Source of the DNA: Reticulitermes speratus
Lineage: Eukaryota; Arthropoda; Insecta; Blattodea; Rhinotermitidae
Assembly (NCBI GenBank): GCA_021186555.1
Contig: JAJKFL010000012.1
Location: 19,665,711 to 19,729,710 of the forward strand
Direction: 5' to 3'
Length of the DNA: 64,000 nucleotides
Positions within the stretch are counted from its first letter, which is position 1. Each line of letters starts with the position of its first letter. Both the position numbers and the translations under genes were made by a program. This document shows, one piece after another, positions 35,561 to 48,200 of this stretch. The notes under the pieces are model-generated. The model saw nothing but the letters and a program-made list of their open reading frames with translations, was not told the DNA's origin and made no database searches.

Positions 35561-36990
35561 ATAACTGTGCCCAGATTAGTAGCAATACACTTCACCAAAA
35601 GACACCAGCTTTTTCAGAAGGAGGAAGGAGCCATTTCTGCCGTCCTATCCGATCTAGAGGGACGTCATGCCTGGAGGGGGAGACGCGGACGACAGCCGGC
35701 GGCCGCGTCCAGTCCCTTTGCAACGACAGGTCGAGGGGGCGGTGAAACACAGGTAGACAGAGATACGAGAGTCGCATCTCACATGGGTGACAGCTTGTGT
35801 CATCGCCTTACTGACGGTGCCGTTCTGAGTGTGAGCAGGATCCTTTACCGTCGAATGACAGGTGCCTGACGCAGAACCATCTCGGCACCAGTAAACCGAT
35901 CGGGCGAGCTGACTAATCCTGGAACTTCCGCAGCCGCTCAAAACAACAAAGCAGTGCGGGTAGACAACCCGCCAGATGTTGCGTATCCTGTGTACAGTGG
36001 TGACGTCGCCGCAACACCGACCAGCGTTCCAGTATGGCACGCGATGACACGGCAGCAGCGGTTGAGATACAAAGCGCACGGGCAAATACGTGTGAGTATG
36101 AGTGCAAAATGACGACGAGGAAGTACAAATGTATGATGGTGAAATGGTCACGATCCTAAGACAATAATGCAAAAGAGGAAAAAGAAATGTAGCACAGGAA
36201 TGTGCAGTGTGTATATTCATATGGTTTTTATGTATTTTTCATGTCTGTTGTGTTGATGTAATTTTTGTAACATTTTTGGTATAATTGGTAAGACAAAATA
36301 AAGTTGCTTTGAATTAATAAATAATGAATAACGGAGTGGAGGTACAGCTCCAGACTTTCTTAACCCTCAGGACTAGATGTAGGTTCGTGGTTAGCTGCAC
36401 GTGCCGGCTGCTTTCTTTCTGGTGGAAGATGTCCGGTGTCCATCGTACAAGAAAGTGGTTTGGCTCCAAAAGTGATAATGGATGCAGTGGCGAAAATTGA
36501 GCTCTCCTCGGAAATCAAATCCGAATTCTTCAATCGTCTTTGAGATGAAAACTAAATTTTTGTACATTTATATTATTTGAATAAATGTCCTACCTCAAAG
36601 GGTTAGCCAACTACGTTCTTCTTAATTGTCCGTGTTGATATATTAATATTTAATTTCAGGAAAGCTTTGATTACACGGAGTGGAGGAGCCTTGCTTTGGA
36701 ATGAATTTTTAACAAATATACAAGAAGATTGGCCAAACCGCTCATCAAATATTATTACGCACAAACACACACAAACATACGTACACAGGGTCGCCGAGAG
36801 CGGGTACGGGCCTCTGTGGAAAAATGTTCTCGGGCCACCCAGCAAGGACAGACCGGCTAAAAGTCTTTGCACAAAGTCTGAAAGACTGACTGTTGGTTGC
36901 AGAGTGACTTGGGCTTGGTCTGAAAGGGTTGATTTGTACAATCGACAGATAGTGATACGATATACCGAGAAAGACAAACATATGCAATAG
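35560..36990. other. Unclassified sequence
   Basis: No convincing exon, terminal repeat or RNA gene is visible. Overlapping ORFs on both strands at 35,600-36,200 look like GC-driven chance. Confidence 0.4.
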
Positions 36991-37250
36991 AGTCGACCCC
37001 TCCTCCTTCGACAGCTACGGTAATAGTATTGCTCCCTCTCTTAACACTGCACAACCACACACCACACAGAGCTACGGTATAGTATTGCTCCCTCCTTCGC
37101 ACCTCACACACAACCCCAGGGCCGGTATAGTATTTGCTTCCCTCCTCTCGTCAACACTGACACACACAACATCACCAGAGCTACGGTAATATGTATTTGC
37201 TTCCCTCCTCTCGTCAACACTGCACACACACACACACACACACAGAGGCG
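36990..37250. repeat. Imperfect tandem repeat of about 60-70 bp, four units
   Basis: The phrase GAGCTACGGTATAGTATTGC, followed by a CT-rich run and ACACAC, recurs four times with small gaps. The last unit ends in a (CA)n tract. Confidence 0.7.
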
Positions 37251-37984
37251 ACGTGTGTCATTTACATCTAATTTCAGCCTAGAAGTTGTTCTGACTCCAT
37301 ATACAACTTTCTTTAAAATCAACATTACATTCTCAAAAACAAGGTTTAATTTTTCACGTTTGCGGTCAATGTTTCATAACACTTACGGAAGTTTCCATTT
37401 TAAAAATTAAATATGACCTTGTGGACTTGCATGCACATGTGGCATGTGCGGAGTGGGGGAATATTTTGTATGTTTTTTCACTAAAAGTATGTATTTTCTT
37501 ATTGTACTAAAAGCACGTAACAGCTGATGCTCGCACATAGGAATGCTACGAGCAGACGCGAACTGATGGAATTTACAGATGGAGAAAAGGAGAGTAGAGG
37601 AAGTGGGAGGACTAGGGCATCAATCCGTCTTTATCACGCATATTTCAGGAAACAAATTCTTTCTACCGCGTTTCTTCATAAGCAAACTGCGCCTGCGCAG
37701 ATATATCGTTGTCAGGGGCAACGACATATCCTGTTTTCACGAATAATCGTTTGTGTTAGCAGCTAGTATGAAATGTAACATTACGAAACGTGGTTTCACG
37801 TTATTTCGACACATAATTACATTATGAGAGTATACAAACTTCATTATAAAACAGGTTCGTATCTTCATATTATCATCTTTACATTGTAAGTATCTATAAA
37901 TGTTTGAAGTTGTTTGTAAACATGGATAATACTATTATGCAGGCTAAATGTTGTGACAATCGTGTGGTATGCAGACAGCAGTAA

Positions 37985-38200
37985 TTCAACTGCATACTTC
38001 TGTATGTGTATGTACTCGTATGTATGTATGTATGTATAGGCATGTATGTGTGTATGCTTGCATGCATGTATGTATATATATGTGTACATGTTTGTATGTA
38101 TGTGTATCTATGCACGCATGTATGTGTATGTATACATGCATGTAGGTATGTGTGTATGTACGTATGTATGCATGTATGTGTGTATGTTTGTATGTAGGCT
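37985..38200. repeat. TATG/TGTA microsatellite
   Basis: About 200 bp of imperfect TGTA units open frames on both strands. These are low-complexity artefacts. Confidence 0.9.
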
Positions 38201-38659
38201 CTTAATAGATGCAAGAAGCAGTTAACACTTCTAGTTTAATGACGATAATTATTTTGCTAAACCCAAGTATTTTCAAGACTCTTCAAGTATTACGCTCGTA
38301 CAATTAGTCCTATATGGCACTAACGATCAAAATAATTTTCTTCTAGCTCTATACTGTGTTATGTCATACATCCACAGGTCTTGATAAACTATAAAAAATA
38401 AACAAACAGGCCTAACCCTAATTATTAAACATCTCAAAACTAATTTTAGTTGTGCATTTACCTTGGTCTTTATTTTTACCTGCTGTAATTAGATTTTCCC
38501 TTTTTAAAATACTTCAAGCGCTGATTGTTATGAAAAGCATAAAATATATTGCTTCCTATATCTGATACACTAGAGTGCCTACCAGTCCGTCTTATCAGAA
38601 AGGAAGCTCTGGTAATCCAGTCTGTACTGCAAAGCGAGAATGAGGGTAGTAAGACAATA

Positions 38660-38737
38660 CAGGGTATACACAAAAGAATGGTGCGGTTTCAATAGTGAAA
38701 ACTATTTAAACCGCACCATTGTTTTGTGTATACCCTG
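38660..38737. mobile_element. 78-bp micro-MITE of a mariner family
   Basis: The element is almost only two inverted ends, CAGGGTATACACAAAAGAAT and the complement, flanked by TA (38658-38659 and 38738-38739). The ends match the 585-bp element at 39,370. Confidence 0.88.
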
Positions 38738-38860
38738 TATATCTGTTGCAGGTAAGGTTACAATTTGGTAAGAGTTTCAAGTGTAATTACAAAGGAAGTT
38801 CTGTTAAGAACAAAACATATTTGTGTGTGTGGATAAGCTTTTGTGTTTGGTTTGGTATAT

Positions 38861-38880
38861 TCACGGGGGGGGGGGGGGGT
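38861..38880. repeat. Poly(G) tract
   Basis: A long run of G here, with others near 22,381, 61,205 and 63,677. Their lengths are prone to sequencing error. Confidence 0.8.
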
Positions 38881-39064
38881 GAGTAAACATTCGATACGGT
38901 GCTTTTTACACTACGGTGTTATAACAACTTCTATAGGCTCACTTGTATCTTGAACTTAGTCGTAAATAAAGGTGCAAACAATATCTTATTTTCTTACTCT
39001 CAAGTCAAATATTCCCTGAAGATCTGTCCAGTTATACACCACGGAAAAGACAACAGGTTATGGG

Positions 39065-39277
39065 TTATGCGTGACTTCAGGCTTCCGCCGCGATGTACGA
39101 GTAGATGAGATCTGCGCTCCTCTGGGATATTACGCTGCGTTGAGGGGTAAGTCTATACCGACGTTTCTGGAAAACTTTCTTGAACCTTGAAGATGGGACC
39201 GATACGTTGTCCCGAAACGTCGGTACAGAATTACCATTCTACGCTGCTTAATATCGCAGAAGAGCGCAGATCTCAGG
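39065..39277. repeat. Foldback repeat of the GTCGGTAAACAATTACC family, copy 3
   Basis: The arms start at CTTCAGGCTTCCGCCGCGAT and end at GAGCGCAGATCTCAG, with the centre near 39,185. AGGTTATGGGTT occurs on both sides (about 39,054 and 39,276), although nine extra bases follow it on the left. Confidence 0.75.
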
Positions 39278-39369
39278 TTATGGGTTCTTTAAACAGTGAA
39301 TTCAAAACCTTTGTTGAAGTGTCTCAAGGTAATGATCCTTTCGAAGATATAGGCGCAGATATCAAAATA

Positions 39370-39954
39370 CAGGGCATACACAAAAGAATGGTGCGGTTTC
39401 AAAAGTGAATAAAAAATTTATTTCTCACCTTACACGGGCACAACATACACCGTCAGCGGCGGCAACTGTCCAAGTTTCTCATTTGGTAATTACAATTCTT
39501 CAATGTGTATACCCTGGGTCACACGACACACATCCACACGGTAATCAAACTCATCCCAGACCCGGTGTAGCATGTCCGCTGTAATGGCCTGCAGTGCATG
39601 CGTTATCCGATCACGAATTTCATGGATGGACGTGGGCAATGGTGGTACATAAACGCTGTCTTTAATGAATCCCCAAAGAAAGAAATCGCAAGGTGTAAGA
39701 TCTGGCGAACGGGGTGGCCAAGGGAGAAGGTTCTTGTCTCCATTTGCAGCAGCACGTCCGATCCAGCGCTGTGGAATAACACGATTGAGAAGCACTCGTA
39801 CATTCACGCAGTAAGCATGAGAAGCGAACTGCTGGTAGCGCATGAGAAACTTGGACAGTTGCCGCCGCTGACGGTGTATGTTGTGTCCGTGTAATATGAG
39901 ACATAAAGTTTTTATTCACTTTTGAAACCGCACCATTCTTTTGTGTATGCCCTG
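39370..39954 (-). mobile_element. Short mariner element with transposase 3' end
   Basis: The inverted ends are CAGGGCATACACAAAAGAAT, with TA on both sides (39368-39369 and 39955-39956). It is 585 bp long and therefore deleted internally. Confidence 0.9.
39490..39843 (-). pseudogene. Mariner transposase C-terminal part
   Basis: The frame contains WPPRSPDLTPCDFFLWGFIK, the conserved block around the third catalytic Asp in mariner-like transposases. It continues to a natural-looking end. The N-terminal half is deleted. Confidence 0.88.
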
Positions 39955-40146
39955 TAATATTACAAATTAACTACGAAGTAAGAGAAATAGGACGCAAATT
40001 TACGGATGGGATTATATGCATGGGCTCTAAAGCGGCCTTCAGTGAACACGACGATTGAACTTCAGTTCACAAACGCTAGGAATTTCTTGGCCGGCCGCAT
40101 GATTAGGAAGATCTAACACAAGGGATTTAGCTGTTACAGAGGTTGG

Positions 40147-40432
40147 TACGAAAGTAGTGCCTCCTATTTTTTCTCAGAAACTATGAATACAATTATAATG
40201 AAATTTACACACTTCATGGGTACACCCATTACAAAGTTGAGATTATTTTTTCGCAAAGCCTCCTTAGTTATCAACGCAGTTTTTCCACGTTTGCGTGAAA
40301 CGCTGTATGCATGTCGCGTAAATCTCTTTGCTGAAGCGTTCGAGCTCTTCACGCACGCTGTTTCACCTCGTCGTCGTCCGCAAAACGGCGTCCTCCGGAG
40401 TGCGTACTTCAGGGGGCCAAACGGTAGAAGTT
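40147..40432 (-). pseudogene. Mariner transposase C-terminal fragment
   Basis: The minus strand resembles a mariner C-terminus after FGPLK, with shifted frames. It faces a plus-strand mariner fragment, so two pieces lie head to head or one was inverted. Confidence 0.45.
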
Positions 40433-40439
40433 AGAGGGT

Positions 40440-41010
40440 GCTAAATTGGTACTGTAGGAAATATGAGGGAGAAGAAATCCAAGGTGCAGACGTCTGAGGG
40501 TAAAGTCATGGCTAGCGTCTTCTGGGAGAATCAAGGAATTTTGTTAGTGGAATTCTTGTAGAGAGGTGCCACAATCGATTTAGAGCGATATGTGCACACA
40601 TTAAGGAAGTTTTTTTTTTCTTTTTTTCTTCTTCTATGGCTCGACAGCCCTATATGGGCCTGGGTTTCTTAGTTTCGTCGAGGTTTCATGATCACACACA
40701 TTTGAGACACACCACAGTCGGTAGGACTCCACTGGACGAGTGATCAGCTCGTCGCAGAGACCTCTACCTGACAACACACAACACTCACAACAGACAGACA
40801 TCCATGTCCCCGGTGGGATTCGAACCCTCGATCCCAGTAAGCGAGCGGCCGAAGACCCACGCCTTAGACCGCGCGGCCACTGGGATCGGCAGACATTAAG
40901 GAAGTTACTACAACTGAATTCGAAAGGTTTCTACCAAACAGGAAGATGCATCAAATCCTCGTCCTCCCTACGGCAATTATGGGGCGTGTCTTATCACGTG
41001 TAGCGTCTTA
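40440..41010 (+). pseudogene. Mariner transposase middle fragment, split by a SINE
   Basis: The plus strand reads EGKVMASVFWENQGILLVEF, a conserved mariner block, with a stop soon after. The continuation (LLQLNSKGFYQTGR) lies after the SINE at 40,612-40,892. Confidence 0.65.
40612..40892 (-). mobile_element. tRNA-derived SINE inserted in a mariner
   Basis: On the minus strand a tRNA-like head with A-box-like GTGGCCGCGCGGTCTAAGGC and B box GGGTTCGAATCCC is followed by a body and an A-rich tail (poly-T at the left here). The duplication ACATTAAGGAAGTT flanks it exactly (40598-40611 and 40893-40906). Confidence 0.9.
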
Positions 41011-41424
41011 TGAGGCAAGAATATAATAGGCTTAGTAGACGTTTCGGTACGGCCGTACTACAAGGAGGCATGTGTGCGAAGTTCATCTATAGCGTTGCTT
41101 TATCATAAATTGCTAAAATTAACCCTAATTAAAATTAAAATGTTAAATACTAAAAGTACATAGACGCGTGTGTCATTTGGGCGTCTATTGTGTGGTATGG
41201 TGCTTCAAATACATAGTAATATTCTCAGTGTGTTTTTTGTTCCTTGACTCTGAAACATCGGCTTCACATTGCACGTACGACGTCACATACCTTTTGACAG
41301 CTCACACTCTTTCTTCATGTAAGACGTGTAGGACGATCTGCGTACCCTGCACACCACTGAAACCTTCATATTATATAAATATGGTATTTTATTCCATTTT
41401 CATCCGTGATAAGTGGGTTGCCGT

Positions 41425-41800
41425 CACCAAACATGGCGCCTCCTCAGGTTGCGGATGGAGGAACGGCCTCCAAATGTGGAGGGTAGCTGCTAATATCTAT
41501 ACTGAATAAGCAGTCGCGGACAGCCGATAAGGGGTGGTCTTCCATCTTGAGAGTTGGGCGAGGCGCTAACAACTCACCGTAAAATCTTACTATGTTACGA
41601 AATATTTCACAAGGCCTCGGACTTGGATTGGTCCTTTGGTAAGACGGATTGATCTGGCTCAGGACAGGGACAGTTGGAGGGCACTTGTGAATGAGGTAAT
41701 GAACCTTCGAGTTCCATAACATGCGGGAAGTTTCTTGACTAGCCGAGGACCCGTTAGGCTCCCAGGAAGGACTCTGCTCCTTGGAGTTATTTAGTTCTTT
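41425..41800 (-). repeat. Dispersed repeat fragment
   Basis: The minus strand begins with CCAAGGAGCAGAGTCCTTCC and parallels 54,836-54,975 over about 130 bp. The copies are diverged. Its retroelement class is unknown to me. Confidence 0.6.
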
Positions 41801-42000
41801 TGTTTTTTTCTTATTGCATTCTTATTTTCCAGTGTTATAAAGTAGGTGAAGTAGCGTGTTGGGTGTGTGCTTGTGACAGACTGACTTGCCCGAGATCACC
41901 TTTGACTCCAAGTCACGAAAGCCGGACATACGGGACCATCTCCATAAAAGCCCTTCTCTGGTTGATATGACAGAAAGACTTCTGTTTCCCTTTCAGCAAC

Positions 42001-42279
42001 ATGAGTCCACACTGCCATGAGATGGGTCACCCTGAAGCTTCAGGAAGCACCGATGGTGCAGCAGGTTTGGAAACAGCGGCGCCTGATACAGGCACGCCAA
42101 CACCGTCGCCCACACCTTCAGGCACACCATCACCGCCTCCACCTCCTCCACAGGGAGTAGCTGAAGAAGCCGTAGGACAAGACTACAATCAAAATCTTAT
42201 TGCCGTGAATCCAGCACCAGTTCTGCAGAACGAAGCGCCAGATTGTCTGCCCGTAGACCATAACCTATCTCATTTGCTG
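42001..42279 (+). CDS. LRRC56: LRRC56 first coding exon
   Basis: The ATG at 42001 follows a strong acceptor (TTTCCCTTTCAG at 41,985-41,996), so an untranslated exon probably lies upstream. The N-terminus is low-complexity and Pro-rich ([10 protein letters not shown]). The exon ends in phase 0 at CTG|GTATGT. Confidence 0.8.
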
Positions 42280-45200
42280 GTATGTTGGTTTGTGCTGTGC
42301 AAGGGTGAAGGTGAACGAAATGTCTGAGATGCAAACGAAATTCAATTTTTGGCGTATGCGCATGCGCAACGAGAAGTTCAGGACAGCACCTGTTAGTTTC
42401 GAGATGCCGCTCTGTTTGCCCATACGAAGAATTTTACTAGGCGCAACCGAATTTTGCTTACAACCAGACACAAATGAACGGCATTTTCCGAAAAGATCAA
42501 CATGCCTTCCTGCTCTTATCTCGAGTATGTCTCGCGCGTACTGTTGGATATTTAACGGAGCGAAATATGTTTAGAAAAATAATTGTAGACAAAAGCACAA
42601 CATACACTTCTCCCAAAGTCTTACTGTTTTTTTCGAGATAATTACAGAAAACTGTGCGAATGCACCAGAATTATTGTGCTATGCGTACTTAAACTGTTTC
42701 AGTTTATGAAGGAACATTCGGGTCAGGCGGTTAGATGCCACTTACTGACCGCGAAGGTCCAGATTCGATCCCGGGTCTGTCCATGTGGGATTTGTGTCGG
42801 ACGAATTGGCACTGGTACAGGTTTTACTCCGAGCACTTCGATCTTCCCCTGTCAGTATGATTCTACTAACGCTCCTTTCACATATTTAATTCATCACTAT
42901 CGGCGCTGAATAAATTTAACAGTTGGTAGCGTCGTTAAATAAACCACGTGTGTATCTCCCAAGCCGAAACTATACGTGTAGAGAGTATAATAGTTGAGTC
43001 AACAGAATATGCTTGTATGCAATCGTGTTATTCTTTATTAACTGGGGAAACACTGGACGCTAATTGTTATTGTCTTATGTTTCAGTCATGAAATAATTAC
43101 TGTATAATATTTTAACAAAATTCCGAATAAACATGAAATTTATGAGCTTAATTAAGGTTTTATATTTAGTAGAGTTTATAAACTCAAATATTTACGCAGT
43201 GTTTTCCAGTTCATAAAACAAGGGATTTTTCTATCCACGATGCCTTCAAATTTTGCTCTAGAAACTTCATCACAAATGTCCAAGGGAATCGGAAGAGCTG
43301 GAATTGAATGGCCTAAACTGGTTCTTGTTTGCGACAATGGAAAAAGCGTACCTTGCAAGCTAGGAAGGCATAAGGAGGGGTGAAGGTACAGCTGCACTCA
43401 TTATTATCTTCGGCAGTACATGGTGGTCACCTTCACTCTCCGGCCGCTTTACCGCCATGGGTGGAGTCCCCGTTACCCATTGAATATGAAGCTGGTTGGA
43501 TTTCAGAGCCGGTCTGGAGTTTTGGAGGAGAAAAATACATCTTATCTCTTCCACGAATCGAACCAGGCTTCCTCGATCTTTCACCTTGTAAATCAGATGA
43601 TAATAGGTGGTGTTAGTTTACTGGGGCAGAATATCATTACCACAAAAGCAACACAGAACTACCCTGCAGGCCAGCAAAGAAGTGGCCTAGAAGACGGCAC
43701 AGAAGGAAACTAGATCACGACATTACTGTCTTCTGTAAGATTGTGACGATGGTATGTTCCATTTAAGAGACTGAGGGTAGACAGACTTCTGTAAGATTGT
43801 GACGATGGTATGTTCCATTTAAGAGGCTGAGCGTAGACAGACTTCTGTAAGATTGTGACGATGGTATGTTCCATTTAAGAGGCTGAGCGTAGACAGACTT
43901 CTGTAAGATTGTGACGATGGTATGTTCCATTTAAGAGGCTGAGGTAGACAGACTTCTGTAAGATTGTGACGATGGTATGTTCCATTTAAGAGGCTGAGCG
44001 TAGACAGAATTTGTAAGATTGTGACGATGGTATGTTCCATTTAAGAGGCTGAGGGTAGACAGAATTCTGTAAGATTGTGACGATGGTATGTTCCATTTAA
44101 GAGGCTGAGGGTAGACAGACTTTGTAAGATTGTGACGATGGTATGTTCCATTTAAGAGGCTGAGGGTAGACAGACTTCTGTGAGATTGTGACGATGGTAT
44201 GTTCCATTTAAGAGGCTGAGGGTAGACAGACTTCTGTAAGATTGTGACGATGGTATGTTCCATTTAAGAGGCTGAGCGTAGACAGACTTTTGTAAGATTG
44301 TGACGATGGTATGTTCCATTTAAGAGGCTGAGGGTAGGTCTGCCTATCGAACCCAACTCAGTAAGTGTGAAGGCGATGACCGATGCGGCCCCGAAAAGCC
44401 GTGTTTTATTCACTAATAATTTTTATTACTTTTATCGATTTTAAAAAGCCAGATGATGAACCCAGACCGAGAAGTTTATAATCATAAAAGACACCATATA
44501 TCTTAAATATATGCACTTAATAATTACTGACTGCTTTAAAATATCAAGTACTGAAACAATGCTGACAAACAGAAACACGTTCCGTGATTAAATCAGAAGA
44601 AGAATAAATATTTCAAGTCCTTGTCTTCTCTCAGTGCCAAATCTCCTATCTTTCAAACTCCATGAAGATCAGATATATAGCAGTGCTGGTAACGTTGTGT
44701 CTGGTTTCGTGTGGCTGTGTTCAGGCCCAGTAGAGTAGACAGCCGGTCGATCTCCCATGCCACGAGAAACCCCTTGTAACTATTAACGTTGTAACTGCTA
44801 AATCTCTTAACCGGGATCCAAAATACTGTCTTCTGTCAGAAGAATAAATCCAGACGGAAAGAAACCACCACAAGTTTCAGTATTCTGTACGTTTGGGGCC
44901 CCCCACCCTGACTAATGGCCCCCCTAACACCGCGGTGTCTGCGGGGGCTTTCTCTACGCCACTGGGTAGACCCTATGGCTTATTTCAGAGTGGAGTAAAC
45001 AGGAGCTGAATCTACGAAGTGGGGATTTGGGGAATGAAGGTCACTAACACTTCTGTACCGATTTCTTGCAGAGGCAAGTGTCGGGAAATGCGGACTTGGT
45101 ATCCGTCAGAGACATCAAACTGCGTTTGATATCCAAGGAGATGAGTCTGCAGAGGCTGGCCCTCTTTGTCCCTAACCTCAGGGAACTGAACCTTGATGGA

Positions 45201-48200
45201 AGTTACTTGGGGTCACTCAGGTAACGAACATATCATAGTGTATCCTGCGTTGATGAGACTGTATTATGGTACAAGCGGACCGGACCGCTTTACGAATCAA
45301 AGTTCCCAATAATTGGTACTTCTCATCGTCAAAACAACTTATTAATTTTAATATTAATTCGTTATATTATTTCATGGCAACATATTTCAATGACATTACG
45401 TCATCCTCAGGCCAAACATTAGTATAAAATGTAAACATGATGACCCTAATATAGTCGAAACATGATGTCATGAAATAATATGAAGAATTAACATTAATGA
45501 AGTTATGTTGACAGTGGAAGTGCCGTGCCATGGCTCAGGCGGTTAGTCGCCGGCCTCTCACCGCGGAGACCCGAGTTCGGTCCCGGGTTAGCCCATGTGG
45601 GATTTGTGGTGGACAAAGTGGCACTGGGACAGGTTTTTCCCCCGAGTACTTCGGTTTTTCCCTGTCAATTTCATTCCACCGGTGTTCCATTAAGATGGAA
45701 AAGCAGAAAAAAACCTCATCATCTTCATCACAGGGTTGCACAATAAGTCTTAAGGCTGCGGTGCGTCCGTAGCATCTGCTGCGGGACCTTTCAATAAACA
45801 ATAAAAAAAGCAGAAGCTTCCTTAGTTTCTAAGTAATAGAAGCCATTGAAGCAACAAAAATGTTAAGTCCACTTTACAAACTTCTTTGGACACTTTGTAA
45901 TTAGTGCAATTTTCTTTTTGTCTCCTAAGTGCAACACTCACGTGCGACAGATGTTCTGTAGAATGTTACTTCCTAAACACAATGTAACCAGAAAGAGAAA
46001 TTGTTCTTGTTGCATTTAGGGGCTGCGCCCTACTAACACAGGACATTTCATTTTGGAAATCTATTTCAATTTTCAGAGATTTGGGCTGCGGCCTAATGTC
46101 TTTGAATATACTGAAAGTGTCGAGGTGTGGTCTGCAGTCCTTGGACGGCACTTTTGGGCTCACAAGTCTCCGTGAATTACACGCCGGCAACAATATGGTG
46201 GATGACATTGGGCCATGTTCCTGCCTCCCTCATATCAGAATTATCGACCTCTGCAGGTAAGGCATATGAACACAGCCAATAAGTACGATTTACGTAGGAC
46301 AGTTGTTCAAACCGTATCTTAGATAAGGCAGCATTTGCCAGTTCTACGTAGCGAAGATACATAAATGAGACTCATTATGAGGAGGACACGTCCGCTTAAA
46401 ACTAAATCCTCGCAGCAGTTTCCTTCTTCAGAACGTAATATTGTGTAACTACCGCAGACATTCTGTTCTTTTTATGAAACCTGTAACTTTTCATACGTAA
46501 TATCAATGTAATTTAAATCTCTTTTTTCGCCCTTCTCTACATATGTCTGAGGGTACGCGGTGGCGTAGTTGGTTAAGGCACTGCACTATAAGCCGGAAGG
46601 GCGCGGGTTCGATTACCGATGGTGTCATTAGAATATTTCATTGGCATAATTCTTCCGGCCGTACTATGGCCCTAGGGTTAACTCAGTCTCTAAAAGAAAT
46701 GAGTATCAGGAAAGTTTCCTGAGGGGTAAAGGCGGCCGGTGCGTTGGGCTGACCACCTTACCACATTCGTGTGCCGATTGTCTTGAAATCTGGGAGCCTC
46801 AACCTCCTGGAACCCTCAGGGTTTGTCCAGGCCTGTAAAGGGATTGCTTGCTATATAGTCTGCATATCCGCAAACACACACTGTTATAACAATAGCTATT
46901 GTTGTCTCACCCGTGACTTAATCTGATTTGAATGCAGATAGAGTGGAAATGGCGACTGGTTTGCAGTAGGCCTGAATGTACTGATTTCATACTTGAGTCT
47001 GGAGTAGAGATGTGAGTTGAGAATATTCTCCGAGAAAGAGAACATTCTGAGAATATCGTCCGAAAGATTAATCTCAGATAACGTTTGAGGATTTTCTCAA
47101 TAACGAACACTTGAATTTTCCTGAACACTTTAAAGCTTTGGAGAAGTTTCCAGAACCTTAGTGTCAATTGTAAGTATCTCACGTGTACCCGCCGAGTTCT
47201 TGATAATATTCTGGGCTACGGCAGCAGCGCCGCTACTCGTAATATTTTCGCGCAAATCGACTGTCATGAAGATCCCCTGCGGTCCCGAAGGAACAACCGT
47301 GCGCTGCGAATGCGATGACACACTAGCGGAGAGCAGCTAACAGCACTAGGTCACTGGTTTCAGGCTTCCGCCGCGATGTTGATGAGATCTGCGCTCTTCT
47401 GGGACATTACGCGGCGTCGTGTGGTAATTCTCTTTACCCGTGAAGATGGGACCGATACGTTGTCCCGAAACGTCGGTAAACAATTACCACACGACGCCGC
47501 GTAATATCTCCCGAAGAGGGCATATCTCAGGGCACTGGTTGTTCAAAGGAGTTTTTTTTTGGCGCTGTTTTCTGGCGCTCTGATGCAGAGATACACTGTC
47601 AAAAATCATTGGTTTTTATTTCGCCTTGCGGTACTTCCAGAATGTAATTGAAGGTACAGTTGCGACATTGCTTAGCACTAGGAAAATTTCCCGAGTAGTG
47701 CCTTTAGGATCTTTAAGGGTGATAAAAATCCGTAGCACCACTTCCTTCGGAGGGGAAGTAAAGCCTTCGGTCCCAAGTCGTAGATTTACGGCATGTAAAA
47801 GAACCTTCGGGCATGAATAGAAATAGTAATGTCCGTAAGCAAAATTCAAGCGGCCATTTCTCACCCAAGTCTCCTGACTGCCTGCCAGATGGCTCTGGCA
47901 GTCTCATCAGGATCGAGCAAAAAAACTTGTGCGGTCAGTGAGCTTCTCACTCACTACAGAATGCACACTTACCGACCAGGAAACCTTCGGGATGAAATCC
48001 CAAAACAAGGAGGCTTTGGCCCACCCCAGGCTGTAACGCCATGGAAGAAGAAGAAGTGCCTTGCCACAAAACATGTTGGCTTCACTTAACTGTATGGTAG
48101 CGAATACACCATTGCTGTCCTGAAGAATTGGAAGCTGCAGCAGCAAACTGGGAATCGCCGGGGTGGAGACTATCAAGAGCAAGAATAGCAGGGAAGTGAC

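Larger units (their letters stand above)
45300..45500. mobile_element. Snapback with paired hammerhead-like motifs
   Basis: Inverted arms (TTATATTATTTCATG and CATGAAATAATATGAAG) enclose two oppositely oriented motifs at 45,373-45,415 and 45,430-45,476. It lies in an LRRC56 intron. Confidence 0.65.

Noticed and set aside
35371-36220. Overlapping ORFs on both strands in a GC-richer patch
   Set aside because: Beyond the possible Env-like piece, none shows a recognisable domain, splice context or consistent composition.
43819-44263. Minus-strand ORFs with repeated [13 protein letters not shown] units
   Set aside because: They are translations of the 56-bp minisatellite.
45525-45801. ORFs over the SINE at 45.5 kb, and tRNA genes at the SINE heads
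   Set aside because: A- and B-box-like sequences belong to SINE heads with repeat bodies and no complete cloverleaf. The ORFs are chance readings of the repeat.
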